A stretch of 64,000 nt of DNA from Xanthobacteraceae bacterium. GTDB taxonomy: Bacteria; Pseudomonadota; Alphaproteobacteria; Rhizobiales; Xanthobacteraceae. Positions 29,111-36,802 of the stretch are shown here, piece after piece. Below the pieces are notes generated by a model. It ran no database searches. It was not told the DNA's origin and worked only from the letters and a program-made list of their open reading frames with translations. Position numbers and translations under genes: made by a program. The first letter of the stretch is position 1. Each line of letters starts with the position of its first letter. The DNA is taken from positions 266,722 through 330,721 of the forward strand of contig JAIELW010000013.1 in NCBI GenBank assembly GCA_019752575.1, read 5' to 3'.

Positions 29111-29938
29111 ATGCAGGGACTGATGCAAGGTAAGCGCGGCGTCATCATGGGCGTCGCCAACGATCACTCGATCGCCTGGGGAATCGCGCAGGCGATCGCG
29201 AAACAGGGCGCGGAAATCGCCTTCACCTATCAGGGCGACGCGCTGGAGCGCCGGGTGCGCCCGCTCGCCGAATCGATCGGCTCCAAACTTGTGCTTCCCT
29301 GCGACGTCGAGGACATCAAGACCGTCGACGCGGTATTTGCCGAGTTGAAGAAGCAGTGGAGCGCCATCGACTTCTACGTTCACGCCATCGGCTTCTCCGA
29401 CAAGAACGAGTTGAAGGGGCGCTTCGCCGACACCACGCGCGAGAACTTCCAGCGCACCATGGTGATTTCGGCGTTTTCTTTCGCGGAAGGCGCAAAGCGC
29501 GCGGCCGAGCTGATGCCGAACGGCGGCGCGATGCTGACGCTCACCTATAACGGCGGCGATCGCGCCATGCCCAACTACAACGTGATGGGCCTGGCAAAAG
29601 CGGCGTTAGAGGCAAGCGTGCGCTATCTCGCGGTGGATTTTGGGCATCAGAAAATCCGTGTGAACGCGATTTCCGCAGGCCCCATTCGCACGCTGGCGGG
29701 TGCCGGCATCGGCGACGCGCGTGCGATGTTCGCATTCCAGCAGCGCCACTCGCCGCTCGGCCGGGGCGTCACGCTCGAAGAACTCGGCGGCGCGGGGCTC
29801 TATCTGCTCTCGGATTTGTCCGGGGGCGTGACCGGCGAAATCCATTTTGTCGATTCGGGTTACAACGTGATCGCGATGCCGGATCCGGAAGTGCTTCGTC
29901 AGGAAGCCGCCGGTAATTCCGCGAAAGCCGCGGAGTAA
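29111..29938 (+). CDS. fabI: Enoyl-ACP reductase FabI
   Basis: 275 aa from ATG 29111; the frame is open far upstream but the homology begins here. Short-chain dehydrogenase of FabI type: the divergent NADH motif GVANDHSIAWGIA and the Tyr156-x6-Lys163 active site (YNVMGLAK), at the same positions as in E. coli. It completes each elongation cycle by reducing enoyl-ACP. It is 11 bp after fabB and 4 bp before the exported protein gene, so the operon extends into it. Confidence 0.96.
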   Translation: MQGLMQGKRGVIMGVANDHSIAWGIAQAIAKQGAEIAFTYQGDALERRVRPLAESIGSKLVLPCDVEDIKTVDAVFAELKKQWSAIDFYVHAIGFSDKNELKGRFADTTRENFQRTMVISAFSFAEGAKRAAELMPNGGAMLTLTYNGGDRAMPNYNVMGLAKAALEASVRYLAVDFGHQKIRVNAISAGPIRTLAGAGIGDARAMFAFQQRHSPLGRGVTLEELGGAGLYLLSDLSGGVTGEIHFVDSGYNVIAMPDPEVLRQEAAGNSAKAAE

Positions 29939-29942
29939 GAGG

Positions 29943-30506
29943 ATGCGCGGTCTGCGTGCCCTGCTCGCAACTGCCGCGCTTCTCTCTTTCGCGGGTGCCG
30001 CGCAGGCACAGGAAACCGTTTCCTATTACGGTTTCTCGTTTCCGCTGAAGATCGGTGCGCTGACGCGCGGCGAGGTCACGGACTTCGAGAAGAGCAGTCC
30101 CGGCGTCGGCTACGGCATCCGCTATGCGGCGGAAGGGGTTCGCGTCGATATCTTCGTCTACGATCTCGGCAAGCGCTCGATCAGCTGGGACGTTTTCTCT
30201 GCCGACCAGAGGGAAGAATTCCAGGCCTCGATTGCGGCGGTGCATCGCGCAAAGCAGCGCGGGCTGTACCGGGACGTGAAAGAGGGACAGGAGTTCGAAA
30301 CGCCGGCCGTCAAAAACCCGTTCTTCCGCTGCAAGGTGCTGGTGATCGACCGCGGCGAGGGCAAGGTCGAAGACAGCGTGCTTTGCTTGGGCGCGCAGAA
30401 CGACAAGTTCTTCAAGACGCGGATCGCGTTTATCCCGCAAGGCCCGAACGTTTTGGAACGCGCCGACAAGCTCATGCGCGAGATCGGCCGCGCGGCGAAG
30501 TTCTAG
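29943..30506 (+). CDS. Exported protein of unknown function
   Basis: 187 aa. Signal peptide LRALLATAALLSFAGAAQA, cleaved near residue 22. The mature part is 165 residues, mixed alpha/beta in appearance, with two cysteines (FRCKVLVIDRG, SVLCLGAQ) that could form a disulfide. I do not recognise a family. It begins 4 bp after fabI and is convergent, overlapping stops, with the Crp-type gene. Position suggests co-expression with fatty-acid synthesis. Confidence 0.75.
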   Translation: MRGLRALLATAALLSFAGAAQAQETVSYYGFSFPLKIGALTRGEVTDFEKSSPGVGYGIRYAAEGVRVDIFVYDLGKRSISWDVFSADQREEFQASIAAVHRAKQRGLYRDVKEGQEFETPAVKNPFFRCKVLVIDRGEGKVEDSVLCLGAQNDKFFKTRIAFIPQGPNVLERADKLMREIGRAAKF

Positions 30507-31198
30507 CGTCCGCCGGCGAGTTCTTCGACTTTCTCCCGCGCGTCAATGCAATAATAGCCCGCGTGGCGGCTGATGATCTTGTCGCGAGCCCACTTATTGA
30601 GAATCCGGCTTGCATTCTCGCGTGCAATTCCTGCCATCGCAGCAATATCGCCCTGTTCGATTTTCTGCCGGATCAGCCTGCGGCCGTCGGTGACATCTTC
30701 GCCGAATGCCTCGGCAAGCTCGAGCAACGCGTAAGCGACGCGGCCCTCGAGCGAGAGAAAGCTCCACGCGACCGCAACGTCGTTCATTTCGCGGACGCGC
30801 TGCGCAAGCAGCGTTGCGACATGGCGATAGAGTTCGGGATGGGAATCCGCGAAAGCGAGAAACGCGGCCCGGCTGATGAAGGACAACTCAGCGTCGCGGA
30901 CGGCGTAGACCGCGGTCGAGCGCGGCGCGCCGTCAATCATCGAAAGCTCGCCGACGATCGCGCCGGGGCCCAGCACATCGAGGATGCGTTCGCCGCCGTC
31001 CTCGGAGAGGATGCTCAGTTTTAAAAGCCCGCTTTCGATCCGGTAGCAGCCGTTGCCTTCGTCACCCGCGTTGAAGAGAAGCTCGTCCGTGGAAAGCTTT
31101 ATGCGTGCTGCTCTCGCGAATAACCCCGACGACAGGGCGCCGGGAAGCGCCGTTACGAACTGGTTGTTTCGCCGGAATTGCCCGCGCTTTTCTTCCAT
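30503..31198 (-). CDS. Crp/Fnr-family transcriptional regulator, Crp-like
   Basis: 231 aa from ATG 31198 (MEEKRGQFRRNNQF); a longer frame to 31234 adds 12 residues. N-terminal cyclic-nucleotide domain (about 20-135) with GELSMIDGAPRSTAVYA, similar to the phosphate-binding cassette of Crp, so cAMP binding is possible. C-terminal HTH_CRP (about 150-215), recognition helix IAARMAGIARENASRILNKW-like (read IAAMAGIARENASRIL). The Fnr iron-sulfur cysteines are absent. Target genes unknown; the intergenic region at 31522-31866 contains a GTGA-N7-TCAC motif. Confidence 0.88.
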   Translation of the reverse strand: MEEKRGQFRRNNQFVTALPGALSSGLFARAARIKLSTDELLFNAGDEGNGCYRIESGLLKLSILSEDGGERILDVLGPGAIVGELSMIDGAPRSTAVYAVRDAELSFISRAAFLAFADSHPELYRHVATLLAQRVREMNDVAVAWSFLSLEGRVAYALLELAEAFGEDVTDGRRLIRQKIEQGDIAAMAGIARENASRILNKWARDKIISRHAGYYCIDAREKVEELAGGR

Positions 31199-31228
31199 GG
31201 CGGGAAATAAGCCGCGCGCAGGACCAAA

Positions 31229-31258
31229 AAGCAATCCGCCCGGCTTTCGCCGGGCGGG
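31229..31258 (-). terminator. Intrinsic terminator of the 77-aa protein gene
   Basis: On the minus strand: stem CCGCCCGGC-4-GCCGGGCGG (9 bp, plus coordinates 31236-31257), then ATTG and a run of five T. It is 30 bp after the stop of the 31288-31521 gene and just upstream of the Crp-type gene. Confidence 0.75.
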
Positions 31259-31287
31259 TTCTGTCGGAGGTCAGCCGAAGAACTTGC

Positions 31288-31521
31288 TTAGAAGCAGACG
31301 TAGACCTTGTGGCCCCAGTGGTTCAAGCGCCAGCCGCAGTTGTTGTGGTAGCCATAGTAGGCCAGCGGCGCGACGGTATGGAAACCGTAGTAGTGCTTGT
31401 TCCAGTGATGCTTGTGTTTCCAACCGGCTTCCGCAGAAGTGCTACCCGCAGCCGAAAGGCCGGCAACAGCGAGAGCGATCGCAGCAACCGCACCGGTCAC
31501 GATTTTCTTCGTATTGGTCAT
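31288..31521 (-). CDS. Small exported His/Tyr/Trp-rich protein
   Basis: 77 aa. Signal peptide IVTGAVAAIALAVAGLSAA, cleaved around residue 30-32. The mature piece of about 45 residues is very rich in His, Tyr, Trp and Gly (GWKHKHHWNKHYYGFH) and ends CGWRLNHWGHKVYVCF, with two cysteines 14 apart. It has its own terminator and a normal Shine-Dalgarno, which supports expression. I do not recognise the family; metal binding is suggested only by composition. Confidence 0.72.
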   Translation of the reverse strand: MTNTKKIVTGAVAAIALAVAGLSAAGSTSAEAGWKHKHHWNKHYYGFHTVAPLAYYGYHNNCGWRLNHWGHKVYVCF

Positions 31522-31866
31522 TTCTCTTCTCCATCAGTTCGAAGCGACAATCGCTTCGTTGACGGGAGCAATGTAGAAAACCGCACTTGAACGGCGTGTG
31601 ATGGCCAACACTAATCGCGTGATTTTCGATCACAGAACGGTGAATGAACATCTGTTCAAGGTGCTGAAAAATAAAGGAAATTTGGTGGATGATGAATCCG
31701 CTCTTTGTGATCTGTGCGTTGTCTGAACGCCTATTCAGCCGGGCAGTCAGTAAACAGGCCTGGAAAACCCTTGAAAGACGCGCTTGCGATGGGGCGCTTT
31801 CGTTGCCCGTGCCGCACGATGATGTAAGCATCGCCGCCTCCTCAACACTGATTCCGGATATTTCAG
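31522..31866. promoter_or_regulatory. Intergenic control region between the small exported protein and aqpZ
   Basis: 345 bp with no convincing gene. Two palindromes are visible: GTGAT-TTTCG-ATCAC (31619-31633, Crp-like half-sites spaced by 7) and TGAACA-TC-TGTTCA (31645-31658). The region is less GC-rich than the flanks. It should hold the promoters of both divergent genes. Confidence 0.5.
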
Positions 31867-32568
31867 ATGAAACGAGAACTCGGGGCGGAATTCATTGGTA
31901 CATTTGCGTTAGTCACGGCCGTCTGTGGCGCAGCACTTTTCTCAGCGCCGAGCGCGGGTTTGATCGCTGTCGCATTCGCGGCCGGCTTGTCGGTCCTCGC
32001 AATGGCCTATGCGGTAGGATCGATTTCAGGTGGTCATTTCAATCCCGCGGTGACTGCGGGCTTGGTCGTCGCCGGGCGCTTCGACGCCGGCAAGGCGGTG
32101 TCCTATATGATCGCCCAAGTGCTTGGCGGCATCGCCGCGGCGGCGGTGTTTTACTGCATCCTGTCAGGGGCGCCCGCCGGCAAATGGAATAACTTCATCG
32201 CGATCTCCAACACCTTCGGCGGCACGGGCTTTCCGCTGCTGCCGGTAGCCCTGATCGAAATAGTCATCACGGCGCTGTTTGTGCTGGTCATCGTGAGCGT
32301 AACCTCGCCGCGTGCGCCGGCGGGCTTTGCGCCGATCGCCATCGGCCTTGCGCTCGTCCTGTTTCATCTCGTTGCGATCCCCGTGAGCAACGCCTCCTTG
32401 AACCCCGCGCGCTCGACCGCGACCGCCGTGTTCGGCGGAGGCGTAGCGCTGCAATCGCTGTGGCTCTTTTGGGTTGCGCCGATCATCGGTGGTTTGATCG
32501 GCGGCTGGGTCGCGAAGTGGCTGCAAGCCGAAAGCCGGCCCACCAGTTCGGGCCGCAAGAGAAAATAA
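31867..32568 (+). CDS. aqpZ: Aquaporin Z (MIP family water channel)
   Basis: 233 aa, six membrane spans and two half-helices with NPA motifs: SISGGHFNPAVT (Asn59-Pro-Ala) and NASLNPARS (Asn179-Pro-Ala). His in LFHLVAIPVSN and Arg in NPARS match the narrow selectivity filter of water-specific AqpZ, so a glycerol facilitator is unlikely. It sits in the inner membrane. The ATG at 31867 immediately follows a long intergenic region and the gene ends at the pnp-side bidirectional stem. Confidence 0.93.
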   Translation: MKRELGAEFIGTFALVTAVCGAALFSAPSAGLIAVAFAAGLSVLAMAYAVGSISGGHFNPAVTAGLVVAGRFDAGKAVSYMIAQVLGGIAAAAVFYCILSGAPAGKWNNFIAISNTFGGTGFPLLPVALIEIVITALFVLVIVSVTSPRAPAGFAPIAIGLALVLFHLVAIPVSNASLNPARSTATAVFGGGVALQSLWLFWVAPIIGGLIGGWVAKWLQAESRPTSSGRKRK

Positions 32569-32606
32569 AAAACAAATAAAAAAGGGCGGCTGGATCAGCC
32601 GCCCTT
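32567..32606 (-). terminator. Intrinsic terminator of pnp (also faces aqpZ)
   Basis: Perfect 10-bp stem AAGGGCGGCT / AGCCGCCCTT with a 5-nt loop, 22 bp after the pnp stop. On the minus strand it is followed by an almost unbroken T-rich tract (A-run at 32567-32581 on the plus strand). On the plus strand it is followed by only CGCATTTCTT, so it acts mainly for pnp. Confidence 0.85.
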
Positions 32607-32628
32607 CGCATTTCTTATCGAGCAGAAC

Positions 32629-34782
32629 TTACTCCGCTGCAGGCTCCTGCGCCGGCTGCTGCTTGTTCTTGTGCTCGATGTCTTCGCCAGTCTGTTGGTC
32701 CACGGCCTTCATCGAGAGACGAACCTTGCCGCGTTCGTCGACGCCCAAGAGCTTCACCTTGACCATGTCGCCTTCTTTGACGACGTCGGAGGGCTTGTTC
32801 ACGCGGTGCGCCGCAAGCTGGCTGACGTGCACGAGGCCGTCTTTGGCGCCGTAGAAATTTACGAAGGCGCCGAAGTCGACGACTTTCACGACCTTGCCGT
32901 CATAGATCGTGCCGACTTCCGGCTCGGAGGTCAGCGACTTGATCCACTTGATCGCGGCTTCGATCGATTCGCCCTTGGCGGAGGCGACCTTCACCGTGCC
33001 GTCGTCCTCGACGTTGATCTTGGCGCCGGTCTTTTCGACGATCTCGCGGATCACCTTGCCGCCGGTACCGATCACGTCGCGGATCTTGTCGACCGGGATC
33101 TTGATCACCTCGATACGCGGCGCGTGTTCGCCGAGCTGCGGACGCGCGGCAGTCAGCGACTTAGCCATCTCGCCGAGGATGTGCAGACGGCCGTCCTTCG
33201 CCTGGCGAAGCGCGACCTGCATGATTTCTTCGGTGATGCCCGCGATCTTGATGTCCATCTGCAGCGCGGTGACGCCGTTTTCGGTGCCGGCGACCTTGAA
33301 GTCCATGTCGCCGAGATGATCTTCGTCGCCGAGAATGTCGGAGAGCACCGCGTATTTCTTGCCCTCGAGAATGAGACCCATCGCGATGCCAGCGACCGGC
33401 GCGCGCAGCGGTACGCCGGCGTCCATCAGGCAGAGCGAAGTGCCGCAAACGGTCGCCATCGAGGACGAGCCGTTCGATTCCAGAATCTCCGACACCACGC
33501 GGATCGTGTAGGGAAACTCCGTTGCCGGCGGCAGCATCGGATGCACCGCGCGCCAGGCGAGCTTGCCGTGGCCGACTTCGCGGCGGCCGGGCGAGCCCAT
33601 GCGGCCCGCTTCGCCGACCGAGAACGGCGGGAAGTTGTAGTGCAGGAGGAAGTTCTCCTTGTACGTACCCGGCAGCGCGTCGATCCACTGTTCGTCTTCG
33701 GCGGTGCCCAGCGTCGCAATGCAAAGCGCTTGCGTCTCGCCGCGCGTGAACAGCGCGGAGCCGTGCGTGCGGGGAAGCACGCCGACGAGCGCCTCGATCG
33801 GGCGGACGGTCTTCACGTCGCGGCCGTCGATCCGCTTGCCGGTATCGAGGATCGAATTGCGAACGATGTCCGATTCGATTTCCTTCAGTACTTCGCCGAC
33901 GAGCGAAGCAGACGGCGCATCCGGATTGGTGCCGTCGCCGGCCACCGCTTCCTTCGCCTTCTTCTTCGCGGCGCCGACCGCTTCATAGCGGTCCTGCTTG
34001 ATCTTGTTGCCGTAGGCGGTGCGAAGATCGGCTTCGGCGAGGCCCTTGAGCTTGCTCTTCAGCGCGGAGTTGTCGGGCGCGTTCACTTCACGCGGCTCCT
34101 TCGCGGCTTTTTCCGCGAGGCGGATGATCGCCTGGATCACCGGCTGGAAGTGCTTGTGGCCGAACATGACCGAGCCGAGCATGATCTCTTCGGAAAGCTC
34201 TTTGGCCTCCGATTCCACCATCAAGACGGCGTCCTTGGTGCCGGCGACGACGAGATCGAGCTGGCTGTCCTTCATCTCTTCGAGGGACGGGTTCAGGACG
34301 TATTCGCCGTTGATAAAGGCGACGCGTGCGCCGCCGATCGGGCCCATGAACGGTGCGCCGGAGATCGTGAGGGCGGCGGAAGACGCCACCATCGCAAGCA
34401 CGTCCGGATCGTTTTCCATGTCGTGCGAGAGCACGTGAATCACGACCTGCGTTTCGCAACGCCAGCCGTCAGCGAACAGCGGGCGGATCGGACGGTCGAT
34501 CAGGCGCGAGATCAGCGTCTCGCGTTCGGTCGGACGGCCTTCGCGCTTGAAGTAGCCGCCCGGAATGCGGCCGGCGGCGTAGAATTTTTCGATGAAGTGA
34601 ACCGAAAGCGGCAGGAAATCGATGCCCGCTCTCGGCTCTTTCGCCGCGACCACGGTCGCGAGCAGTTGGGTGTCGCCGTAGGTGGCGAGGATCGCGCCGT
34701 CAGCCTGGCGCGCCATGTGACCGGTCTCGAGGACGAGCTTGCGTCCGCCCCAGTCGAGTTCTTCACGATGTATTTCGAACAT
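32629..34782 (-). CDS. pnp: Polyribonucleotide nucleotidyltransferase (PNPase)
   Basis: 717 aa, full length. Two RNase PH domains (about 1-220 and 310-540) separated by an alpha-helical linker, then a KH domain ([20 protein letters not shown]) and an S1 domain ([21 protein letters not shown]). It degrades RNA phosphorolytically in the cytoplasm and is part of the degradosome. Last gene of the rimP-nusA operon; the 211-bp gap after rpsO contains a strong hairpin likely to affect its mRNA. Confidence 0.97.
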   Translation of the reverse strand: MFEIHREELDWGGRKLVLETGHMARQADGAILATYGDTQLLATVVAAKEPRAGIDFLPLSVHFIEKFYAAGRIPGGYFKREGRPTERETLISRLIDRPIRPLFADGWRCETQVVIHVLSHDMENDPDVLAMVASSAALTISGAPFMGPIGGARVAFINGEYVLNPSLEEMKDSQLDLVVAGTKDAVLMVESEAKELSEEIMLGSVMFGHKHFQPVIQAIIRLAEKAAKEPREVNAPDNSALKSKLKGLAEADLRTAYGNKIKQDRYEAVGAAKKKAKEAVAGDGTNPDAPSASLVGEVLKEIESDIVRNSILDTGKRIDGRDVKTVRPIEALVGVLPRTHGSALFTRGETQALCIATLGTAEDEQWIDALPGTYKENFLLHYNFPPFSVGEAGRMGSPGRREVGHGKLAWRAVHPMLPPATEFPYTIRVVSEILESNGSSSMATVCGTSLCLMDAGVPLRAPVAGIAMGLILEGKKYAVLSDILGDEDHLGDMDFKVAGTENGVTALQMDIKIAGITEEIMQVALRQAKDGRLHILGEMAKSLTAARPQLGEHAPRIEVIKIPVDKIRDVIGTGGKVIREIVEKTGAKINVEDDGTVKVASAKGESIEAAIKWIKSLTSEPEVGTIYDGKVVKVVDFGAFVNFYGAKDGLVHVSQLAAHRVNKPSDVVKEGDMVKVKLLGVDERGKVRLSMKAVDQQTGEDIEHKNKQQPAQEPAAE

Positions 34783-34947
34783 TTCTCTTTCCCATCATCG
34801 GTCGGCGGGCGGGAAAGTCATGGTCAAGATAACGAGGCGCTCTTCCGCGCGAGCGGCGCGAAAGTGGAAAGAGCGTCTGGCAATCCTGCCATGACTTGTC
34901 CTTGGTCCGTCGGTTTTGCGGCGGCGAATTCCGCCGCTCCATACTCG

Positions 34948-34980
34948 GCCATCCGCGCGGGACCATTCCCGCGCGCGGCC
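34948..34980 (-). repeat. Long stem in the rpsO-pnp intergenic region
   Basis: Perfect 9-bp arms CGCGCGGGA and TCCCGCGCG with a 4-nt loop (34954-34975), extended by GGCC/GGCC after small bulges. It has no T-tract. It lies in the pnp leader about 170 nt before the pnp start, where E. coli has the RNase III-processed stem used in PNPase autoregulation. Confidence 0.55.
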
Positions 34981-34993
34981 GTCACAGTCCGCG

Positions 34994-35263
34994 TTAACGG
35001 CGGATGTTGAGCTTCTCGATGAGCGCCTTGTAACGCGCTTCATCTTTTTTCTTCAGGAAGTCCAAAAGCGAACGGCGGTGCGAGACCAGCTTCAGAAGAC
35101 CGCGGCGCGAATGGTTGTCCTTCACGTGGGTCTTGAAATGCTCGGTCAGGTTCGCGATGCGCTCCGAGAGGATCGCAACCTGCACTTCCGGCGAGCCGGT
35201 GTCGTTCTTCTTGACGGCATTGTCTTTGATGAGCGCTTGTTTGCGCTCGGCAGTGATCGACAT
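34994..35263 (-). CDS. rpsO: 30S ribosomal protein S15
   Basis: 89 aa, exact S15 length. Contains the conserved [30 protein letters not shown] and [14 protein letters not shown] segments that bind the 16S rRNA three-way junction. ATG 35263 has AGGAG 7 nt upstream; the longer frame to 35542 is the truB shadow. It lies between truB and pnp, as in E. coli. Confidence 0.97.
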   Translation of the reverse strand: MSITAERKQALIKDNAVKKNDTGSPEVQVAILSERIANLTEHFKTHVKDNHSRRGLLKLVSHRRSLLDFLKKKDEARYKALIEKLNIRR

Positions 35264-35378
35264 CGGGTGCTCCTTTTGTCTGGAGTTGGAAACGCGGCCG
35301 GGCCGGGATGTCGTCCAGCGGGGTCGCAACGAAACGCTCAGGCCGGGCCTGAACGCGCGCGGAATATAGCCAAATGCC

Positions 35379-35403
35379 CCTCGAAAGCGAGGAAAAACCT
35401 CGC
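35379..35403 (-). promoter_or_regulatory. Mutually exclusive hairpins between truB and rpsO
   Basis: CCTCG (35379-35383), CGAGG (35388-35392) and CCTCG (35398-35402) are adjacent, so the middle segment can pair with either flank: CCTCG-4-CGAGG or GCGAGG-5-CCTCGC. In the transcript they fall 116-140 nt before rpsO. They could form an attenuator or lie around the rpsO promoter, which has a possible TATATT about 20 bp downstream. Confidence 0.4.
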
Positions 35404-35426
35404 ATCCCGGAATCTGAGCTAAGTCC

Positions 35427-36347
35427 TTATCGGGGAAGGTTAAAAATGCGCCGGGGGTGCAGCGCCCCGGCCTCCATTTCGGCGAGCGCCACAAGATTAC
35501 CTGAAACCGAAACCGACACGGGGCCCTCGAAAACAGGCGCATCCCGGCCGCGCAGGAACACGCTCTGGCCTTGCGCGAGCCGCTGGGCGTCGGGCTCCGA
35601 GACCTTCACGGCGGGGAGCGACTGAAGACCGGCGGCGACGGGTTGCAGGAGCGCATGAAGCGCGGCCTCGTCTGCGGCGGCCTGCTCGAGCTGCATGAGG
35701 TTGACGGTGCCTTCCTCTGCGAAGTCGCCGACCCGCATGCGGCGAAGCCGGCTTACATGACCGAGACAGCCGAGCTTGCGGCCGATGTCGCGGGCGAGCG
35801 AACGCACATAGGTGCCCTTGCCGCATTCGACTTCGAATTCGGCGTGATCGGCGTCAGGCGTTTCGATCAGCGAGAAAGATTCGATTTCGATCTCGCGCGG
35901 CGCAAGCTCGACGGTTTCGCCGCCGCGCGCGAGATCGTAGGCACGCTCGCCGCCGACTTTCAGCGCCGAGAATTGCGGCGGCGTTTGCAGAATGGTGCCG
36001 GTGAAGGCGGGGAGCAGCGCGTCGACATCCTCGCGCGAAGGGCGGCTCGAAGAGCGCGCGGTTTCCTTTCCTTCGGCGTCGTCGGTATCGGTCTCGATCC
36101 CGAAGCGAACCGTGAAGCGATAAATCTTCCGGCCGTCCTGCACGAACGGCACCGTCTTGGTCGCCTCTCCAAGCGCGATCGGCAAGACGCCGGAAGCGAG
36201 CGGATCGAGTGTCCCGGCGTGTCCTGCTTTCTTCGCCTTGAAGATGCGGCGCACAGCGGCGACCGCGGTGGTCGAAGTCATACCAATAGGCTTGTCGAGT
36301 ACGGCCCAGCCGTTCACGTCGCGTTTCTCGCGCTTCGGCGGGTTCAT
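35427..36347 (-). CDS. truB: tRNA pseudouridine(55) synthase TruB
   Basis: 306 aa. Catalytic aspartate in [20 protein letters not shown], near residue 41, and the conserved substrate loops ([32 protein letters not shown]). C-terminal PUA-like domain ([16 protein letters not shown]). It makes pseudouridine 55 in the T-arm of most tRNAs. It overlaps rbfA by 4 bp. Confidence 0.97.
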   Translation of the reverse strand: MNPPKREKRDVNGWAVLDKPIGMTSTTAVAAVRRIFKAKKAGHAGTLDPLASGVLPIALGEATKTVPFVQDGRKIYRFTVRFGIETDTDDAEGKETARSSSRPSREDVDALLPAFTGTILQTPPQFSALKVGGERAYDLARGGETVELAPREIEIESFSLIETPDADHAEFEVECGKGTYVRSLARDIGRKLGCLGHVSRLRRMRVGDFAEEGTVNLMQLEQAAADEAALHALLQPVAAGLQSLPAVKVSEPDAQRLAQGQSVFLRGRDAPVFEGPVSVSVSGNLVALAEMEAGALHPRRIFNLPR

Positions 36348-36751
36348 TCGCCGTCCTCGCGCTTCAGGTCGCGCTGGATTTCGGGGCGCTTCAGGAGCTT
36401 GTCGATCTGCTCGGCGCGGTCGAAACGCTCGTCGATGCGGAAATGCAGATCGGGCGCGAACTTCGCCTGGATTTTCTTCGCGATCACGCCGCGCATGTAT
36501 TTCTTGTTGCGGTTGAGCGCATCCAGCACCGCGCGCTCGTCCTTGCCGCCCAAGGGCATCACGTAAGCGGTGGCGTGCCGGAGATCCGGCGTCATCGAAA
36601 CTTCGGGAATGGTGATCACATGCGTTTCCAGCACCGGATCGTGCACCTCGCCGCGCGAAAACATTTCCGCGAGCGCATGGCGCACGAGTTCGCCCATGCG
36701 CAGCATGCGTTGCGAGGGGGCCTTTTCGTTCGAAGATTTGTTCTTTGACAT
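36344..36751 (-). CDS. rbfA: Ribosome-binding factor A
   Basis: 135 aa, KH-like fold. RMLRMGELVRHALAEMFSRGEV and VSMTPDLRHATAYVMPLG are the family motifs, with FRIDERFDRAEQIDKLL near the end. It assists 30S maturation at the 16S 5' end. A hairpin followed by a T-tract lies immediately before its start codon. Confidence 0.96.
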   Translation of the reverse strand: MSKNKSSNEKAPSQRMLRMGELVRHALAEMFSRGEVHDPVLETHVITIPEVSMTPDLRHATAYVMPLGGKDERAVLDALNRNKKYMRGVIAKKIQAKFAPDLHFRIDERFDRAEQIDKLLKRPEIQRDLKREDGE

Positions 36752-36752
36752 G

Positions 36753-36791
36753 AAATCAAAACGCCCGCCCGGAATCGGACCGGAGCGGGCG
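36753..36791 (-). terminator. Terminator-like hairpin between infB and rbfA
   Basis: On the minus strand: arms CGCCCGC / GCGGGCG with inner CCGG / CCGG, one bulged T and a 7-nt loop (11 bp, 36762-36791), followed directly by TTTTGATTT that leads into the rbfA ATG. It lies inside an otherwise continuous operon. Confidence 0.65.
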
Positions 36792-36802
36792 CCTAAGCTA
36801 GA

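Noticed and set aside
32671..35010. 779-codon frame on the plus strand opposite pnp and rpsO
   Set aside because: It is the antisense shadow of pnp, caused by GC-rich codon bias. No domain motif is seen and PNPase is complete on the minus strand.
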